DNA of 33,288 nt, from the NCBI GenBank assembly GCA_003972865.1, contig QOAX01000295.1:1-33288 (forward strand). Reading direction: 5' to 3'. Origin of the DNA: Verrucomicrobiota bacterium (GTDB taxonomy: Bacteria; Verrucomicrobiota; Verrucomicrobiia; Limisphaerales; UBA1096). A program made the position numbers and the translations under genes. Under the pieces are notes generated by a model. It saw only the letters and a list, made by a program, of their open reading frames with translations. It did not search any database and was not told the origin of the DNA. Below are positions 7,873 to 17,117 of this stretch, in pieces (position 1 is the first letter of the stretch; each line of letters starts with the position of its first letter).

Positions 7873-8436
7873 GTGACGAGGGACGAGATTCTTCAGCTCT
7901 TCAGGGACTCCGGCGCACTGCTGGAGGGTCATTTCATTTTGCGCAGCGGCCTGCGTAGCCGCCAGTTTTTTCAATGCGCCATGGCACTGCAGGATATGCC
8001 AAGCGTCGAGCGGCTTGGCGCGGTGCTGGCGGAAAAACTCCGTCGATACGAGCCGGTCACGGTGCTGGCCCCGGCCATGGGCGGGCTGGTGATCGGGCAG
8101 GAGGTGGCGCGGCAACTCAGCGTGCGCTTCATCTTTGTTGAAAAAGTGGAGGGGAATCTGATGCTCCGGCGTGGCTTCAAGATCGAGCCGGGCGAAAAGC
8201 TGATCATCGTCGAGGACGTGGTGACCAAGGGCGGTCGCGTGGCCGAAACCGTCGCCATCGCCAGGGAACACCAGGCCGAGGTCTGCGCCGTTGGCGTGGT
8301 GGTCGATCGCTCCAACGGAACAGTCGATCTCGGAGTGCCGATGGAATGCCTGCTCCCGATGGTGGTTAAGACGTTCGACCCCGACGATCTACCGGAAGAT
8401 CTCCGGGCCATCCCGCCGATCAAGCCGGGGAGTTAG
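7873..8436 (+). CDS. pyrE: Orotate phosphoribosyltransferase
   Basis: 187 aa from a GTG start at 7873. It transfers orotate to PRPP to give OMP in pyrimidine synthesis. The PRPP loop is LIIVEDVVTKGG (~110-121). LLEGHFILRSGLRSRQFFQC matches the N-terminal orotate-site region (family form: L-x-G-H-F-x-L-x-S-G), and PAMGGLVIGQEVAR is the second phosphate-site block. The GTG gives the family-standard N-terminus; an upstream in-frame ATG at 7759 would overlap the dehydrogenase by 73 nt and read its codons out of frame. It converges on the PQQ gene with a 6-nt gap. Confidence 0.85.
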   Translation: MTRDEILQLFRDSGALLEGHFILRSGLRSRQFFQCAMALQDMPSVERLGAVLAEKLRRYEPVTVLAPAMGGLVIGQEVARQLSVRFIFVEKVEGNLMLRRGFKIEPGEKLIIVEDVVTKGGRVAETVAIAREHQAEVCAVGVVVDRSNGTVDLGVPMECLLPMVVKTFDPDDLPEDLRAIPPIKPGS

Positions 8437-8442
8437 GGCGTT

Positions 8443-9711
8443 TTATTTTGCCAGGTCGAGGCAGATGAGGTTGCCTCCCTTTTTCTTGATGCCGTCCCGG
8501 ACGAACAGCCAACCGTCGACGTAGGCCGGCATGCACCAGTTTAGCCCGCAGACCTGGGTGCGGCCGAGTTCGTTGAAACCTCTTGGCGAGGCTTCAAAGA
8601 GACAGAGCTCGCCGCCGCTGCTGAGCGAGAGGATGTTTTTCCCCATTACGATGAACGCCGCCATGGCGCGCTTGGGATCGGGGAAGGAAAGGCTGTCGTC
8701 GCTCCAGGCGGTCTTGCCGGTGGCGATATCGACGCAGACGAGTTTTGCCGGATCGCCGATGCCGTAGTAGTGGCCGCCGACCCGGACGCCGTGGGTGATG
8801 TTCGGCTGCGCCTCGATGTTTTTCCATACCGGCTCAGCTTTGAGTCCGTCGTCGTCCGGCGAAATCGTGATGCCCCGCAGGCCGGTTTGGTGGGAGCCGA
8901 CGACCACCGTGTTGCCATGAACAACCGGCGCGGCGACGTGGCGGCCGTAGTCGGTTTTCATCGGCACTTTCCATAGTTCCGCGCCGTTGCGGACATCGAC
9001 TCCGACCGCACCCTCGACGAAAAAGCAGACGAATTGCTGAAGCCCAGCGATGGTGGCAGGGATCGGCGGCGGGTAGCCGGGTTCGTAGTCGAGCGAGTTC
9101 CAGATTATTTCGCCGTTGGCTCGGTTGAAGCAGACGATGCCGGTTCCCTTCCCGCCGACCAGCGCGTACACCATGCCCCCGATGACGAGCGGTGCGCCGG
9201 TGAAGCCGTGGCGCCGAGCGCCGGGCACGCGGCCTTTTTCGCCGACGAACTTCATGCCCAACTTGGCGTAGTCGAGTTCCCATTGGACTTTGCCGTTCCG
9301 GGCGCTGAGACAGTGGAGAGTGCCACGGCTGCATTGCGCGAACACCTGGCCTCCGTCCACCACTGGCGTGCAGCGCGGACCGCGCGGGCCTTGGCCATCC
9401 TCAAAAACAGGTGCCAGCCCCTTGGCCCATTTCTCCGAGCCATCGGCAGCCGAGAGGGCGCCCATGGTTTCCTTCCCACCGCGATTCTCGAAATGGAACA
9501 CCGTGCCGTCGGCGACGACCGGCGACGACAGTCCTTCACCCGATTTGATCTTCCAAACGATTCTCGGCTGATCCGGCAATTGGGTCAGGGCTAAGCCCTT
9601 GGCCGGCAGGACGCCGTCTCGGGTCGGGCCGCGCCATTGCGGCCAATCGACTGCCTGGGCCAGGGACGCTTGGCCAAGCGCGGCGATGAGTAGCGATATT
9701 CGAAATTGCAT
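8443..9711 (-). CDS. Secreted PQQ-like beta-propeller protein
   Basis: 422 aa with signal peptide (RISLLIAALGQASLAQA). The mature protein opens with VDWPQWRGPTRDG, the signature of the secreted PQQ-repeat (BamB-like) propellers common in Verrucomicrobia and Planctomycetes. Repeats of the type '(V/L)xxDGxVF...L(S/N)AxxGxxxW' recur: ALSAADGSEKW, CLSARNGKVQW, CFNRANGEIIW, VDVRNGAELW and VDIATGKTAW. No catalytic Asp/Ca site of true PQQ dehydrogenases is evident, so it is probably a binding or scaffold propeller. A second paralogue is at 27975-29390. A TTGGCCAA palindrome lies in its signal-peptide codons (9670-9677). Confidence 0.82.
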   Translation of the reverse strand: MQFRISLLIAALGQASLAQAVDWPQWRGPTRDGVLPAKGLALTQLPDQPRIVWKIKSGEGLSSPVVADGTVFHFENRGGKETMGALSAADGSEKWAKGLAPVFEDGQGPRGPRCTPVVDGGQVFAQCSRGTLHCLSARNGKVQWELDYAKLGMKFVGEKGRVPGARRHGFTGAPLVIGGMVYALVGGKGTGIVCFNRANGEIIWNSLDYEPGYPPPIPATIAGLQQFVCFFVEGAVGVDVRNGAELWKVPMKTDYGRHVAAPVVHGNTVVVGSHQTGLRGITISPDDDGLKAEPVWKNIEAQPNITHGVRVGGHYYGIGDPAKLVCVDIATGKTAWSDDSLSFPDPKRAMAAFIVMGKNILSLSSGGELCLFEASPRGFNELGRTQVCGLNWCMPAYVDGWLFVRDGIKKKGGNLICLDLAK

Positions 9712-9782
9712 CGCGGCGAATTCAGTCTTTTAGCGGCGGTGCGTCAAGCGATAACGTGCGCGAGGCCGCTTGGCCAGGCGCG

Positions 9783-10715
9783 ATGAATCGGGACAAACTC
9801 GGCAGCAACCTGTTACTGCTCATCACCAGCACCATCTGGGGCTTCGGTTTCGTGGCGCAGGAAATGGGCTCGGCGCATCTTGGCCCGAACGCCTTCAACG
9901 GCATGCGCTACTCACTGGGAGTGGTGTGCCTGCTGGTGATCCTGCTGGCGTGGCATCGTGGGAAAGCAATGGACGGCTTCCGGTCCCGCGACTGGGTGAA
10001 GGCCAGCCTCAGCGCCGGGCTGTTCCTGTTCCTCGGCTCGCTGTTGCAGCAGGCGGGGATAGGCGATGAGGCCACCGGGGCCGGCAAGGCGGGATTCATC
10101 ACCGGGCTGTACGTGGTGATCGTCCCGGCACTTGGCTTGATGGTGGGCCACCGGACAAATTTGCAGACGTGGGCCGGCGTGGTGCTGGCGACGGTGGGGC
10201 TGTGGCTGCTGAGTTTCAAGCAGGCCGATGCGCAGTGGGCGATCGGTCAGGGCGACCTGCTGGTGTTCTTCGGGGCGTTTTGTTGGGCGGGACATGTGCT
10301 GGTGATCGATCGGTTCACCAATCGCGTATCGTCCCTGCATTTGGCCATCGGGCAAGTGACGGTGTGCGCCGGGGCAAGTTGGGGGGTTGCGGCGTTCAGT
10401 GAACCGTTGAAATTGGCCAAGTTTCAGGCGGCGTTCATGCCGGCGCTTTACCTCGGCGTGATGTCGATCGCCATCGCATTCACGCTGCAAATCATCGGCC
10501 AGCGAAAGGCGCACCCGACCCATGCCTCGATCATTTTCGCGATGGAGGCCGTGGTGGGCGCGTTCGCCGGCTGGCTGATCCTGCACGAAAAACTGACCGA
10601 GCGGGAACTGACCGGCTGCGTGCTGATGTTCTGCGGGATGGTGCTGTCGCAGTTGCCCGTTCGCCTCATCCGCCTCGGCCTCACGCGCCGGGCGAACCAC
10701 AAGCCGCCTGCCTGA
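9783..10715 (+). CDS. EamA/DMT-family membrane transporter
   Basis: 310 aa, about ten hydrophobic helices in two halves, as in the drug/metabolite transporter superfamily. LLLLITSTIWGFGFVAQEMG and the later GAFCWAGHVLVIDRF are the two EamA-type first helices. IIGQRKAHPTHASIIFAMEAVVGAFAG is the conserved late block, here with a Glu in the helix. The second half is followed by a basic C-terminus (LTRRANHK). I chose the ATG at 9783; a GTG at 9756 would add nine residues that coincide with a TTGGCCAG motif. The exported solute is not predictable. Confidence 0.85.
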   Translation: MNRDKLGSNLLLLITSTIWGFGFVAQEMGSAHLGPNAFNGMRYSLGVVCLLVILLAWHRGKAMDGFRSRDWVKASLSAGLFLFLGSLLQQAGIGDEATGAGKAGFITGLYVVIVPALGLMVGHRTNLQTWAGVVLATVGLWLLSFKQADAQWAIGQGDLLVFFGAFCWAGHVLVIDRFTNRVSSLHLAIGQVTVCAGASWGVAAFSEPLKLAKFQAAFMPALYLGVMSIAIAFTLQIIGQRKAHPTHASIIFAMEAVVGAFAGWLILHEKLTERELTGCVLMFCGMVLSQLPVRLIRLGLTRRANHKPPA

Positions 10716-10717
10716 GT

Positions 10718-11119
10718 TCAGGAATCACTTACCAACAGTTCATCCTTCACCAATGCCCTCGCCTTCTCGAGCGGCTCGGCGCTGACGGCGATGGCGCCCC
10801 AGTCGCCGTGATGCTGGACGAGTCGCATGCTGCGCACCTGCAGGTTGGCGTCCCGGAAGCGCTTGGCCAAGTGGGCGATGGCGCCGGGCTCGTCTTTCAC
10901 GCGAACCACAAGCGCGTCCTCGGTGATGGCATTCCAACCGGCGTTGCGCAGGACGCGCAGGGCGCGGTCGTACTGATCCACCTTGAGCATTACCATACCC
11001 ATGTCGTCGATTTTCTTGGCGTCGAGCGACTCGATGTTGATGTCGTTGCTGCCGAGCGCCGAGGTAATGTCGGCGGTGAGTCCGTTGTAATCCTTGGTGA
11101 CGATGGTGATCTGGTTCAT
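10718..11119 (-). CDS. Stand-alone tandem ACT-domain protein
   Basis: 133 aa made of two ACT domains (~2-70 and ~72-130) and nothing else. The first opens with QITIVTKDYNGLTADITSALGSNDINIESLDA and the second with VVRVKDEPGAIAHLAKRFRDANLQVRSMRLV. ACT domains bind amino acids or similar small ligands and form regulatory dimers. Without an attached enzyme or DNA-binding domain it probably acts as a ligand sensor, and its partner is unknown. It is divergent from the large FG-GAP gene, and an operator-like inverted repeat lies between them. It converges on the EamA gene with a 2-nt gap. Confidence 0.85.
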   Translation of the reverse strand: MNQITIVTKDYNGLTADITSALGSNDINIESLDAKKIDDMGMVMLKVDQYDRALRVLRNAGWNAITEDALVVRVKDEPGAIAHLAKRFRDANLQVRSMRLVQHHGDWGAIAVSAEPLEKARALVKDELLVSDS

Positions 11120-11168
11120 GATGAGTGGAGGGCGATGTCAGCAGCAACAATCTGCACGGCAAGCTGTC

Positions 11169-11193
11169 ATTTGTCGAGTATTGTTCGACAAAT
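11169..11193. promoter_or_regulatory. Perfect 9-bp inverted repeat, possible operator
   Basis: ATTTGTCGA-N7-TCGACAAAT lies in the 112-bp region between the divergent ACT gene and FG-GAP/ASPIC gene, 50 nt from the first ATG and 39 nt from the second start. No T-run follows, so a terminator is unlikely. A dimeric regulator acting on both genes is plausible. Confidence 0.5.
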
Positions 11194-11231
11194 CCCTTTG
11201 CTTCGCCCGGGGGCGGATTTAGGTTCCGCGC

Positions 11232-14200
11232 GTGATCGGATTGCCTCGCAGGCTGCTTTTGATTCTGCCGCTTGGCCTGCTGGCAACGCTTTTCCCCGGC
11301 TTGGCCAAGGGGCTCGAGTGGCAGGAGGCGGCCGGGCATCGCTTGGCTAAGCTCACGCTGCCGGCGCAGGGGCGGACCGGCTTCACGCAGCTCCCGACGG
11401 CCGCGCTTGGAATTCAGTTCACCAACCGCGTGTCGAGGGCGACGTTGGCGCGTCGTTCCAACCTCACGAACGGCTCGGGCGTGGCGCTTGGGGATGCCAA
11501 CGACGACGGTCTGTGCGACATCTACTTTTGCCGGCTCGAGGGCGACAACGAACTGTATCTCAACCAGGGCGGCTGGCGATTCCAACTCGCGCCCAACGCC
11601 AACGGCGCGGCGGCGGCCGGGCACCTGACGCGCGGCGCGGCATTCGCCGACGTGAATGGCGACGGGTCGTTCGACCTGCTGCTCACCACGTTTCGCAAGG
11701 GCACACTTTGCCTGCTGAACGACGGCAAGGGGCAGTTCACCGACGCCACGGCCAAAGCCGGCTTGGAGAGCCGAACCTCCGGCACGACGCTGGCACTGGG
11801 TGACGTGGATCGCGACGGCGATCTCGACCTGTACGTGGCCAACTTTGGAGAGCTGGCGCTGCTGCGCGATGGCGGGTCGTTCGCGGTGCGGCGGGTGGGC
11901 GGCAAGTCGGTTGTGACAGGACAACACGCCAAGCGGCTGAAGATCATCAACGGCAAGCTGATCGAGTTTGGCGAGACGGACGCCTTTTATCTCAACGACG
12001 GTCACGGCGTGTTTCAGCGCGTGCCGTGGGGCGACGGGCGATTTGTCCGTTCCGATGGCCAGCGGCTCGCCGAGCCGCTCGACTTCGGCTTGTGCGTGCA
12101 GATGCGCGACATCAACGGCGACGGCTTCGCGGACATTTACGTCTGCAACGATTTCCAGACGCCGGACCGGTTCTGGCTCAACGACGGTGCCGGGAAGTTT
12201 CGCGCGGCCGGCCCGGAGGCGGTGCGCTCGGTGGCCTACGCCTCGATGGGGGCGGACTTCACCGACATCGATCGTGACGGGCACACCGACTTTTTCGTGG
12301 TCGAGATGCTGAGCCGCGACGCGTCCACGCGGCTGACGAAAGCCAGCCCGAACAACCCGCTGCCCCCGGTGCCGGGCGGTGTTGCCACGCGCCTGCAGGT
12401 GGCGCGCAACACCCTGTTTTGGAATCGCGGCGACGGCACCTTCGCCGAGGTGGGCCGCTACGCCGGTGTCGAGGCGACCGACTGGTCGTGGCAGCCGGTA
12501 TTCCTCGACGTGGACCTGGACGGCTACGACGATCTGCTCGTCACCAACGGGCATCTGCACGATGTCAACGACCGCGACTCGCAGGCCCGTTACGCGCGCA
12601 TCCCCAAGGCCAAGCGCGAGCAGCTCGGTCTGCTGATGTTCCCGCCAAACACCACGGCCAATGTCGCGTACCGAAACCTGGGCGATTTTCGGTTCGCAGA
12701 GACGGGGCAGGCGTGGGGGTTCAACTCGCCGCAAATGTCCCACGGCATCGCCACCGGCGACCTCGACAACGACGGCGATCTCGACCTCGTCGTCAACTGC
12801 CTCAACCAGCCGCCGTTGATTTATCGCAACGACACGATCGCGCCGCGCGTGGCGGTGCAACTGCGCGGCCTGCCGCCGAACACCCACGGCATCGGCGCGC
12901 GCGTGACGGTGGCCGTCGACAACATTCGGCAGACGCAGGAGATCGTCGCCGGCGGCCGCTACCTCTCCGGCGACCAGCCGCTGCGGATGTTCGCGATGGG
13001 CACCGGCTCGCTGAAGCGATCGATCGAGGTTGCTTGGCCAAGCGGACGCCGGTCGTTTATCGCCAACCCGCAGCCGAACCACATTTACGAGATTGCCGAG
13101 CCAAGCGGCGAGTTACCGAAACCGGCCTTGGCCAGGCAGAAGCCGGAGCCATTCTTTGAGGACGCCAGCCGGCTGCTCAATCACGCGCACGTTGAGAACG
13201 ATTACGACGACACCGCTCTGCAACCGCTCTTGCCGCGGCGGCTCGACCGCCCGGGGCCGGGCGTGGCGTGGCTCGATTTCGACAACGACGGTGACGACGA
13301 TCTGCTGCTCGGTGCCGGTGCAGGCTCTGCAGTTGTGGTTTACCAAAACCTGGGCGACGGACGGTTCGGGGTCGTGTCGAGCGCCGCCGGCTTGAAGATG
13401 CCCGGCGACGTGGTGAGCGCCTGCGGCTGGGTGGACGGCAGTGGCCGGCGTACCTGGCTGGTGGCGGTGACAAACTACGAGTCGCCGCGATCCCGGGCGC
13501 GGCTGAGGACGTTCAAGAAAAGCGGCGGGCTGGCCCGTGGCGGCCAGTCGCTCGAGGGCATCATGCCGGGGCCGATCGCCGTGGCGGATGTCGATGCTGA
13601 CGGCGACCTCGACGTGTTCATCGGCGGCCGGGCGGTCACGGGGCATTATCCGCAGGCGAGCGTCTCGATGCTTTTGCGCAACACCACGCGGAGCCTCGAG
13701 CCGGCCGGCGGCACGCTGGGCCAGGCGCTTGGTCTCGTGAACGGCGCGGTGTTCAGTGATCTCGATGGCGACCGTTTTCCCGAGCTGATCGTGGCGACCG
13801 AGTGGGGGCCGGTGCGTGTCTTCAAGAACCAGCAGGGCACATTCAGCGAGGTGACCGAAGCGCTTGGCCTGGGCGGGTTGACCGGCCTCTGGCAGGGCGT
13901 GGCCACCGGCGACTTCGACGGCGACGGGCGCATCGACATCGTCGCCACCAACTGGGGACTCAACTCGTCGCTGCGGCCGAACGTCATCAATCCGCCGCGC
14001 CTCCACTATAATTTCACCGACTCGAGCGTGCCGACCTCGCTCATTCTCGCCGCCTGGGATGAACGGCTGAAACAATACCTGCCGAGCCGCGATCTGCCCG
14101 CGCTGTTTCGCGGCTATCCCGGCTTGCGCGGTGTGTTCCAGTCGCACCGCGAATTCGCCGGGGCCGGCGTGCTGAAGTTGATGGATCATCACCCGTCGCC

Positions 14201-14900
14201 GGCCCGGTCCGTGACCGCAGCGGTGCTGCAATCGATGGTGTTCCTGAATCGCAAGGAAGGCTTCGAGCCGAAGCCGCTGCCGCCGGAGGCGCAGTTGTCG
14301 CCGGCGTTCGGCGTGTCAGTCGGCGACCTCGACGGCGACGGAATCGATGACCTGTTCCTCGCGCAGAACTTCGCCGCGTTCCCGACCGACGCAGACCGGC
14401 TCGACGCCGGCCGCGGACTGTGGCTGCGCGGCCTTGGCCAGGCCAACTTCACGGCGGTGAAAGGCGACGAGGCCGGCCTGATAATGTACGGCGACCAACG
14501 CGCATGCGCCCTGGCCGACTACGACGCCGACGGCCGGCTCGACTTGGTCGTCACACAGAGCGGCGGGCGCACCCGGTTGTTCCGCAACAACAAAGCCAAG
14601 CCGGGCCTGCGCGTGCGCCTCGTTGGCGGCAAGCTGAATCCGGACGCCATCGGCTCGGCCGCCCGCCTGCACTTTGGCCAGGCGCAGGACGCCCCCACCG
14701 GCACTTGGCGCGAGTGGCAACTGGGCAGCGGCTACGGTTCGCAGGACGGCTTGGTCAAGGTCTTGGCCACGCCACAGCCGCCCAATGCCATCGAGGTTCG
14801 TTGGCCAAGCGGCAAAACGACGCGCACGTCGCTCCCAGCCGGCCTGACCGGGATCACCCTCACGCCGGACGGAAAAATTCTCGAACAGAAAACCAAGTAG
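11232..14900 (+). CDS. Large secreted FG-GAP/VCBS repeat protein with two ASPIC/UnbV modules
   Basis: 1222 aa, starting at GTG 11232 followed by a signal peptide (RRLLLILPLGLLATLFPGLAKG). Many calcium-binding-type propeller repeats are seen, of the form 'D.NGDG..D' or 'DxDxDGDLDL': GDANDDGLCDIYF, DVNGDGSFDLLL, DVDRDGDLDLYV, DINGDGFADIYV, DLDNDGDLDLVV, DADGDLDVFI, DGDGRIDIVA, DGDGIDDLF and DADGRLDLVV. An ASPIC/UnbV block with AWPSGRRS ends the first half (~600-630), and a second with RWPSGKTT ends the protein. The protein is therefore two CRTAC1-like units in tandem. It is extracellular or periplasmic and its role is unknown. Both WPSG motifs are encoded by a TTGGCCAA palindrome (13034, 14801). 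Confidence 0.85.
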   Translation: MIGLPRRLLLILPLGLLATLFPGLAKGLEWQEAAGHRLAKLTLPAQGRTGFTQLPTAALGIQFTNRVSRATLARRSNLTNGSGVALGDANDDGLCDIYFCRLEGDNELYLNQGGWRFQLAPNANGAAAAGHLTRGAAFADVNGDGSFDLLLTTFRKGTLCLLNDGKGQFTDATAKAGLESRTSGTTLALGDVDRDGDLDLYVANFGELALLRDGGSFAVRRVGGKSVVTGQHAKRLKIINGKLIEFGETDAFYLNDGHGVFQRVPWGDGRFVRSDGQRLAEPLDFGLCVQMRDINGDGFADIYVCNDFQTPDRFWLNDGAGKFRAAGPEAVRSVAYASMGADFTDIDRDGHTDFFVVEMLSRDASTRLTKASPNNPLPPVPGGVATRLQVARNTLFWNRGDGTFAEVGRYAGVEATDWSWQPVFLDVDLDGYDDLLVTNGHLHDVNDRDSQARYARIPKAKREQLGLLMFPPNTTANVAYRNLGDFRFAETGQAWGFNSPQMSHGIATGDLDNDGDLDLVVNCLNQPPLIYRNDTIAPRVAVQLRGLPPNTHGIGARVTVAVDNIRQTQEIVAGGRYLSGDQPLRMFAMGTGSLKRSIEVAWPSGRRSFIANPQPNHIYEIAEPSGELPKPALARQKPEPFFEDASRLLNHAHVENDYDDTALQPLLPRRLDRPGPGVAWLDFDNDGDDDLLLGAGAGSAVVVYQNLGDGRFGVVSSAAGLKMPGDVVSACGWVDGSGRRTWLVAVTNYESPRSRARLRTFKKSGGLARGGQSLEGIMPGPIAVADVDADGDLDVFIGGRAVTGHYPQASVSMLLRNTTRSLEPAGGTLGQALGLVNGAVFSDLDGDRFPELIVATEWGPVRVFKNQQGTFSEVTEALGLGGLTGLWQGVATGDFDGDGRIDIVATNWGLNSSLRPNVINPPRLHYNFTDSSVPTSLILAAWDERLKQYLPSRDLPALFRGYPGLRGVFQSHREFAGAGVLKLMDHHPSPARSVTAAVLQSMVFLNRKEGFEPKPLPPEAQLSPAFGVSVGDLDGDGIDDLFLAQNFAAFPTDADRLDAGRGLWLRGLGQANFTAVKGDEAGLIMYGDQRACALADYDADGRLDLVVTQSGGRTRLFRNNKAKPGLRVRLVGGKLNPDAIGSAARLHFGQAQDAPTGTWREWQLGSGYGSQDGLVKVLATPQPPNAIEVRWPSGKTTRTSLPAGLTGITLTPDGKILEQKTK

Positions 14901-14952
14901 CGTGTCACTTTACGGTGACGCCAATGGTGGTGCATGCTAGCTTTTTCGCGCG

Positions 14953-17115
14953 TTGAAACAGATTGCCCAATATCAGGACGGACGGCTGGAACTGCAGGAG
15001 GTGCCGCGTCCCGTCCCGCCGCCGGGCGGGGTGCTGGTGCGCACGACACACTCGGTCATCTCGATTGGCACCGAGAAGATGAAGGTCGAGCAGGCCAAGA
15101 TGAACCTGCTCCAAAAAGCCAAGGCCAGGCCCGATCAGGTTCGCAAGGTGATCGATACCGCGCGAAACATCGGCTGGAAATCCGCCTACGAAAAAGTGCG
15201 CAACCGTCTCTCCTCGCCGACGCCGCTGGGCTACAGCGCGGCCGGGATTGTCGAGGCGGTGGACGAGGGCAACTCCCGTTTTCGCGTCGGCGACCGTGTG
15301 GCCTGCGGCGGCGCCGAGTGCGCGTTTCACGCCGAGTATATCGCCGTGCCGGACATGCTTGCGGCCAAGGTGCCGGAGCACGTGCCGATGTGGCAGGCGG
15401 CCTACACGACGCTGCTCTCCATCGCGATGCAGGCGGTGCGCCAGACCGAGCCGCGGCTTGGCGACCGTGTGTTGGTGATGGGGCAGGGGCTGGTCGGCCT
15501 GTTGGTCACCGGCCTGCTCAAGGCCAACGGCGCGCGCGTCATGGCGGTGGATCTCGAGGAGTCTCGCCGTGCCCACGCATCCGCGATGGGTGCCGAGCGG
15601 GTGGTGGTTTCGACGTCGCAGGATTTGCAGAATGAAGTTCGGGAGTGGACAGACGGCCACGGCGTCGATGCCGCGGTTGTCTGTGTCGGCACCGACAGCA
15701 ACGCGCCCATCGAGCAGTGCGCCGACGCGTTGCGCGACCGTGGCCGCATGGTCGATGTCGGCATCACGAAGATTGAGTTGCCGTGGCGCATCTTTGCCAA
15801 CAAGGAACTCGACGTGCGTTTTTCGCGCTCATACGGCCCGGGCCGGTACGATCCGTCGTACGAATGGGGCGGCGCCGATTATCCGATCGGCTACGTGCGC
15901 TGGACCGAGCAGCGCAACTTTCAGGCTTGTTTGCACCTGTTGAGTGAGGGAGAGATCGACCTGGGTGCGATCACCACCCGGCACGTGAAATTCGGGGATG
16001 CGTTGCCGGTGTACCAGTCGCTTGGGGACGGTGGTTCGCAGGACGTCGGCGTGGTGATGGAGTACGGCGAACCGGACGACGCACCGGACCAGGCCGAAGC
16101 CAAGCCAGCCACCGAGCCGGCCGACATCCCGTCGGCCAGACGCTTGGCCAAGCCGGTGAACCGGCTCGACGTGATCGGTGCGGGCAACTTCGCCCGGACG
16201 ATGCTGCTGCCGAGTCTCAAGGGCAGGATTCCGCTTGGCACGATCGTCAACAACACCGCGCTCAGCGCGAACCACGTGCGCGACAAGTTCGGCTTTGCCG
16301 AGGCGGCGAGCGACCCCGCGGCCGCGCTTGGCCAGGCGGGCGATGGCGCGGTGCTGATCGGCACGCGCAATCACCTGCATGCGCCGATGGTGATGGCCGC
16401 GCTCAAGTCGGGGCGGCATGTATTCGTCGAGAAACCGCTCTGTCTTTCGCGCGCCGAGCTAGATGAAATCGACGCGACGATTGCGGATCATCCGCAGAGC
16501 GTGCAGGTCGGGTTCAACCGCCGCTTCGCCCCGGCAAGCGTCGAGTTGAAGCGGCGGCTCGACCGTGTTCCGGGCCCGAAGTCGGCCAGCTACCGCGTGT
16601 ACGCCGGCAAGCTCGATGCCGGCCACTGGTACGCCAACCAGGACGAGAGCGGCGGGCGCGTCATCAGCGAGGGCTGCCACTTCCTCGACTACTTTTGTTT
16701 CCTGTTCGGCTCGCGGCCGGTGCGCGTCACGGCGCAGAGCACCTGGTCGGCCGGCGGGGCGCCGCCGTTGCCGGACAGCGTCACGGCGCAGGCCGAGTTT
16801 GCCGACGGCTCGAGTGGGCAGCTGATTTATTCCGCCGAGGGCGACACCACCTATCCCAAGGAGCATTGCACGGTTTACGGTTCCGGCATCGTGGCGGACA
16901 TCACCAACTTCCAGTCGCTGGCGATTTACCAGCGCGGCTCGAGGAAGCGGTTCCGATACAGTTCAAAGGGCCACGCCGAGCAGATGGCCGCGTGGCTGGC
17001 GTTCCTGCGCGGCGAGGCGGAGCACCCGCTGCCGTACGCTGGGGCGCGGCAAAGCATGCGGCTCACGTTCGCCGTGCTCGAGTCGATCCGCGAGGCCCGC
17101 TCGGTGGAGGTTTGA
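14953..17115 (+). CDS. Bi-domain oxidoreductase (zinc-type alcohol dehydrogenase + Gfo/Idh/MocA)
   Basis: 720 aa. I take the TTG at 14953 as the start because it gives the family N-terminus KQIAQYQDGRLELQEVPRP. The first ~350 residues are a medium-chain dehydrogenase: GYSAAGIVEAVDEG, then the nucleotide fold VLVMGQGLVGLLVTG. A linker rich in Pro and Ala precedes a complete Gfo/Idh/MocA oxidoreductase. That part has an NAD site near 402-415 (LDVIGAGNFARTMLLPSL) and the catalytic EKP motif near 491 (VFVEKPLCL). Such fusions are known, mostly from surface-polysaccharide gene sets, and the substrate is undefined. It heads a tight plus-strand run with the DUF2007 and GlcD-like genes; the next gene starts 2 nt on. 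Confidence 0.85.
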   Translation: MKQIAQYQDGRLELQEVPRPVPPPGGVLVRTTHSVISIGTEKMKVEQAKMNLLQKAKARPDQVRKVIDTARNIGWKSAYEKVRNRLSSPTPLGYSAAGIVEAVDEGNSRFRVGDRVACGGAECAFHAEYIAVPDMLAAKVPEHVPMWQAAYTTLLSIAMQAVRQTEPRLGDRVLVMGQGLVGLLVTGLLKANGARVMAVDLEESRRAHASAMGAERVVVSTSQDLQNEVREWTDGHGVDAAVVCVGTDSNAPIEQCADALRDRGRMVDVGITKIELPWRIFANKELDVRFSRSYGPGRYDPSYEWGGADYPIGYVRWTEQRNFQACLHLLSEGEIDLGAITTRHVKFGDALPVYQSLGDGGSQDVGVVMEYGEPDDAPDQAEAKPATEPADIPSARRLAKPVNRLDVIGAGNFARTMLLPSLKGRIPLGTIVNNTALSANHVRDKFGFAEAASDPAAALGQAGDGAVLIGTRNHLHAPMVMAALKSGRHVFVEKPLCLSRAELDEIDATIADHPQSVQVGFNRRFAPASVELKRRLDRVPGPKSASYRVYAGKLDAGHWYANQDESGGRVISEGCHFLDYFCFLFGSRPVRVTAQSTWSAGGAPPLPDSVTAQAEFADGSSGQLIYSAEGDTTYPKEHCTVYGSGIVADITNFQSLAIYQRGSRKRFRYSSKGHAEQMAAWLAFLRGEAEHPLPYAGARQSMRLTFAVLESIREARSVEV

Positions 17116-17117
17116 GA

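Noticed and set aside
10740..13082. 780-codon open frame on the minus strand
   Set aside because: It runs antisense to the FG-GAP gene and ACT gene, has no recognisable domain and reflects the high G+C content.
13113..14231. 372-codon minus-strand frame
   Set aside because: Shadow of the FG-GAP/ASPIC gene, with no domain.
14901..14930. GTCAC/GTGAC hairpin after the FG-GAP gene as a terminator
   Set aside because: The stem is only 5 bp with no T-run directly after it.
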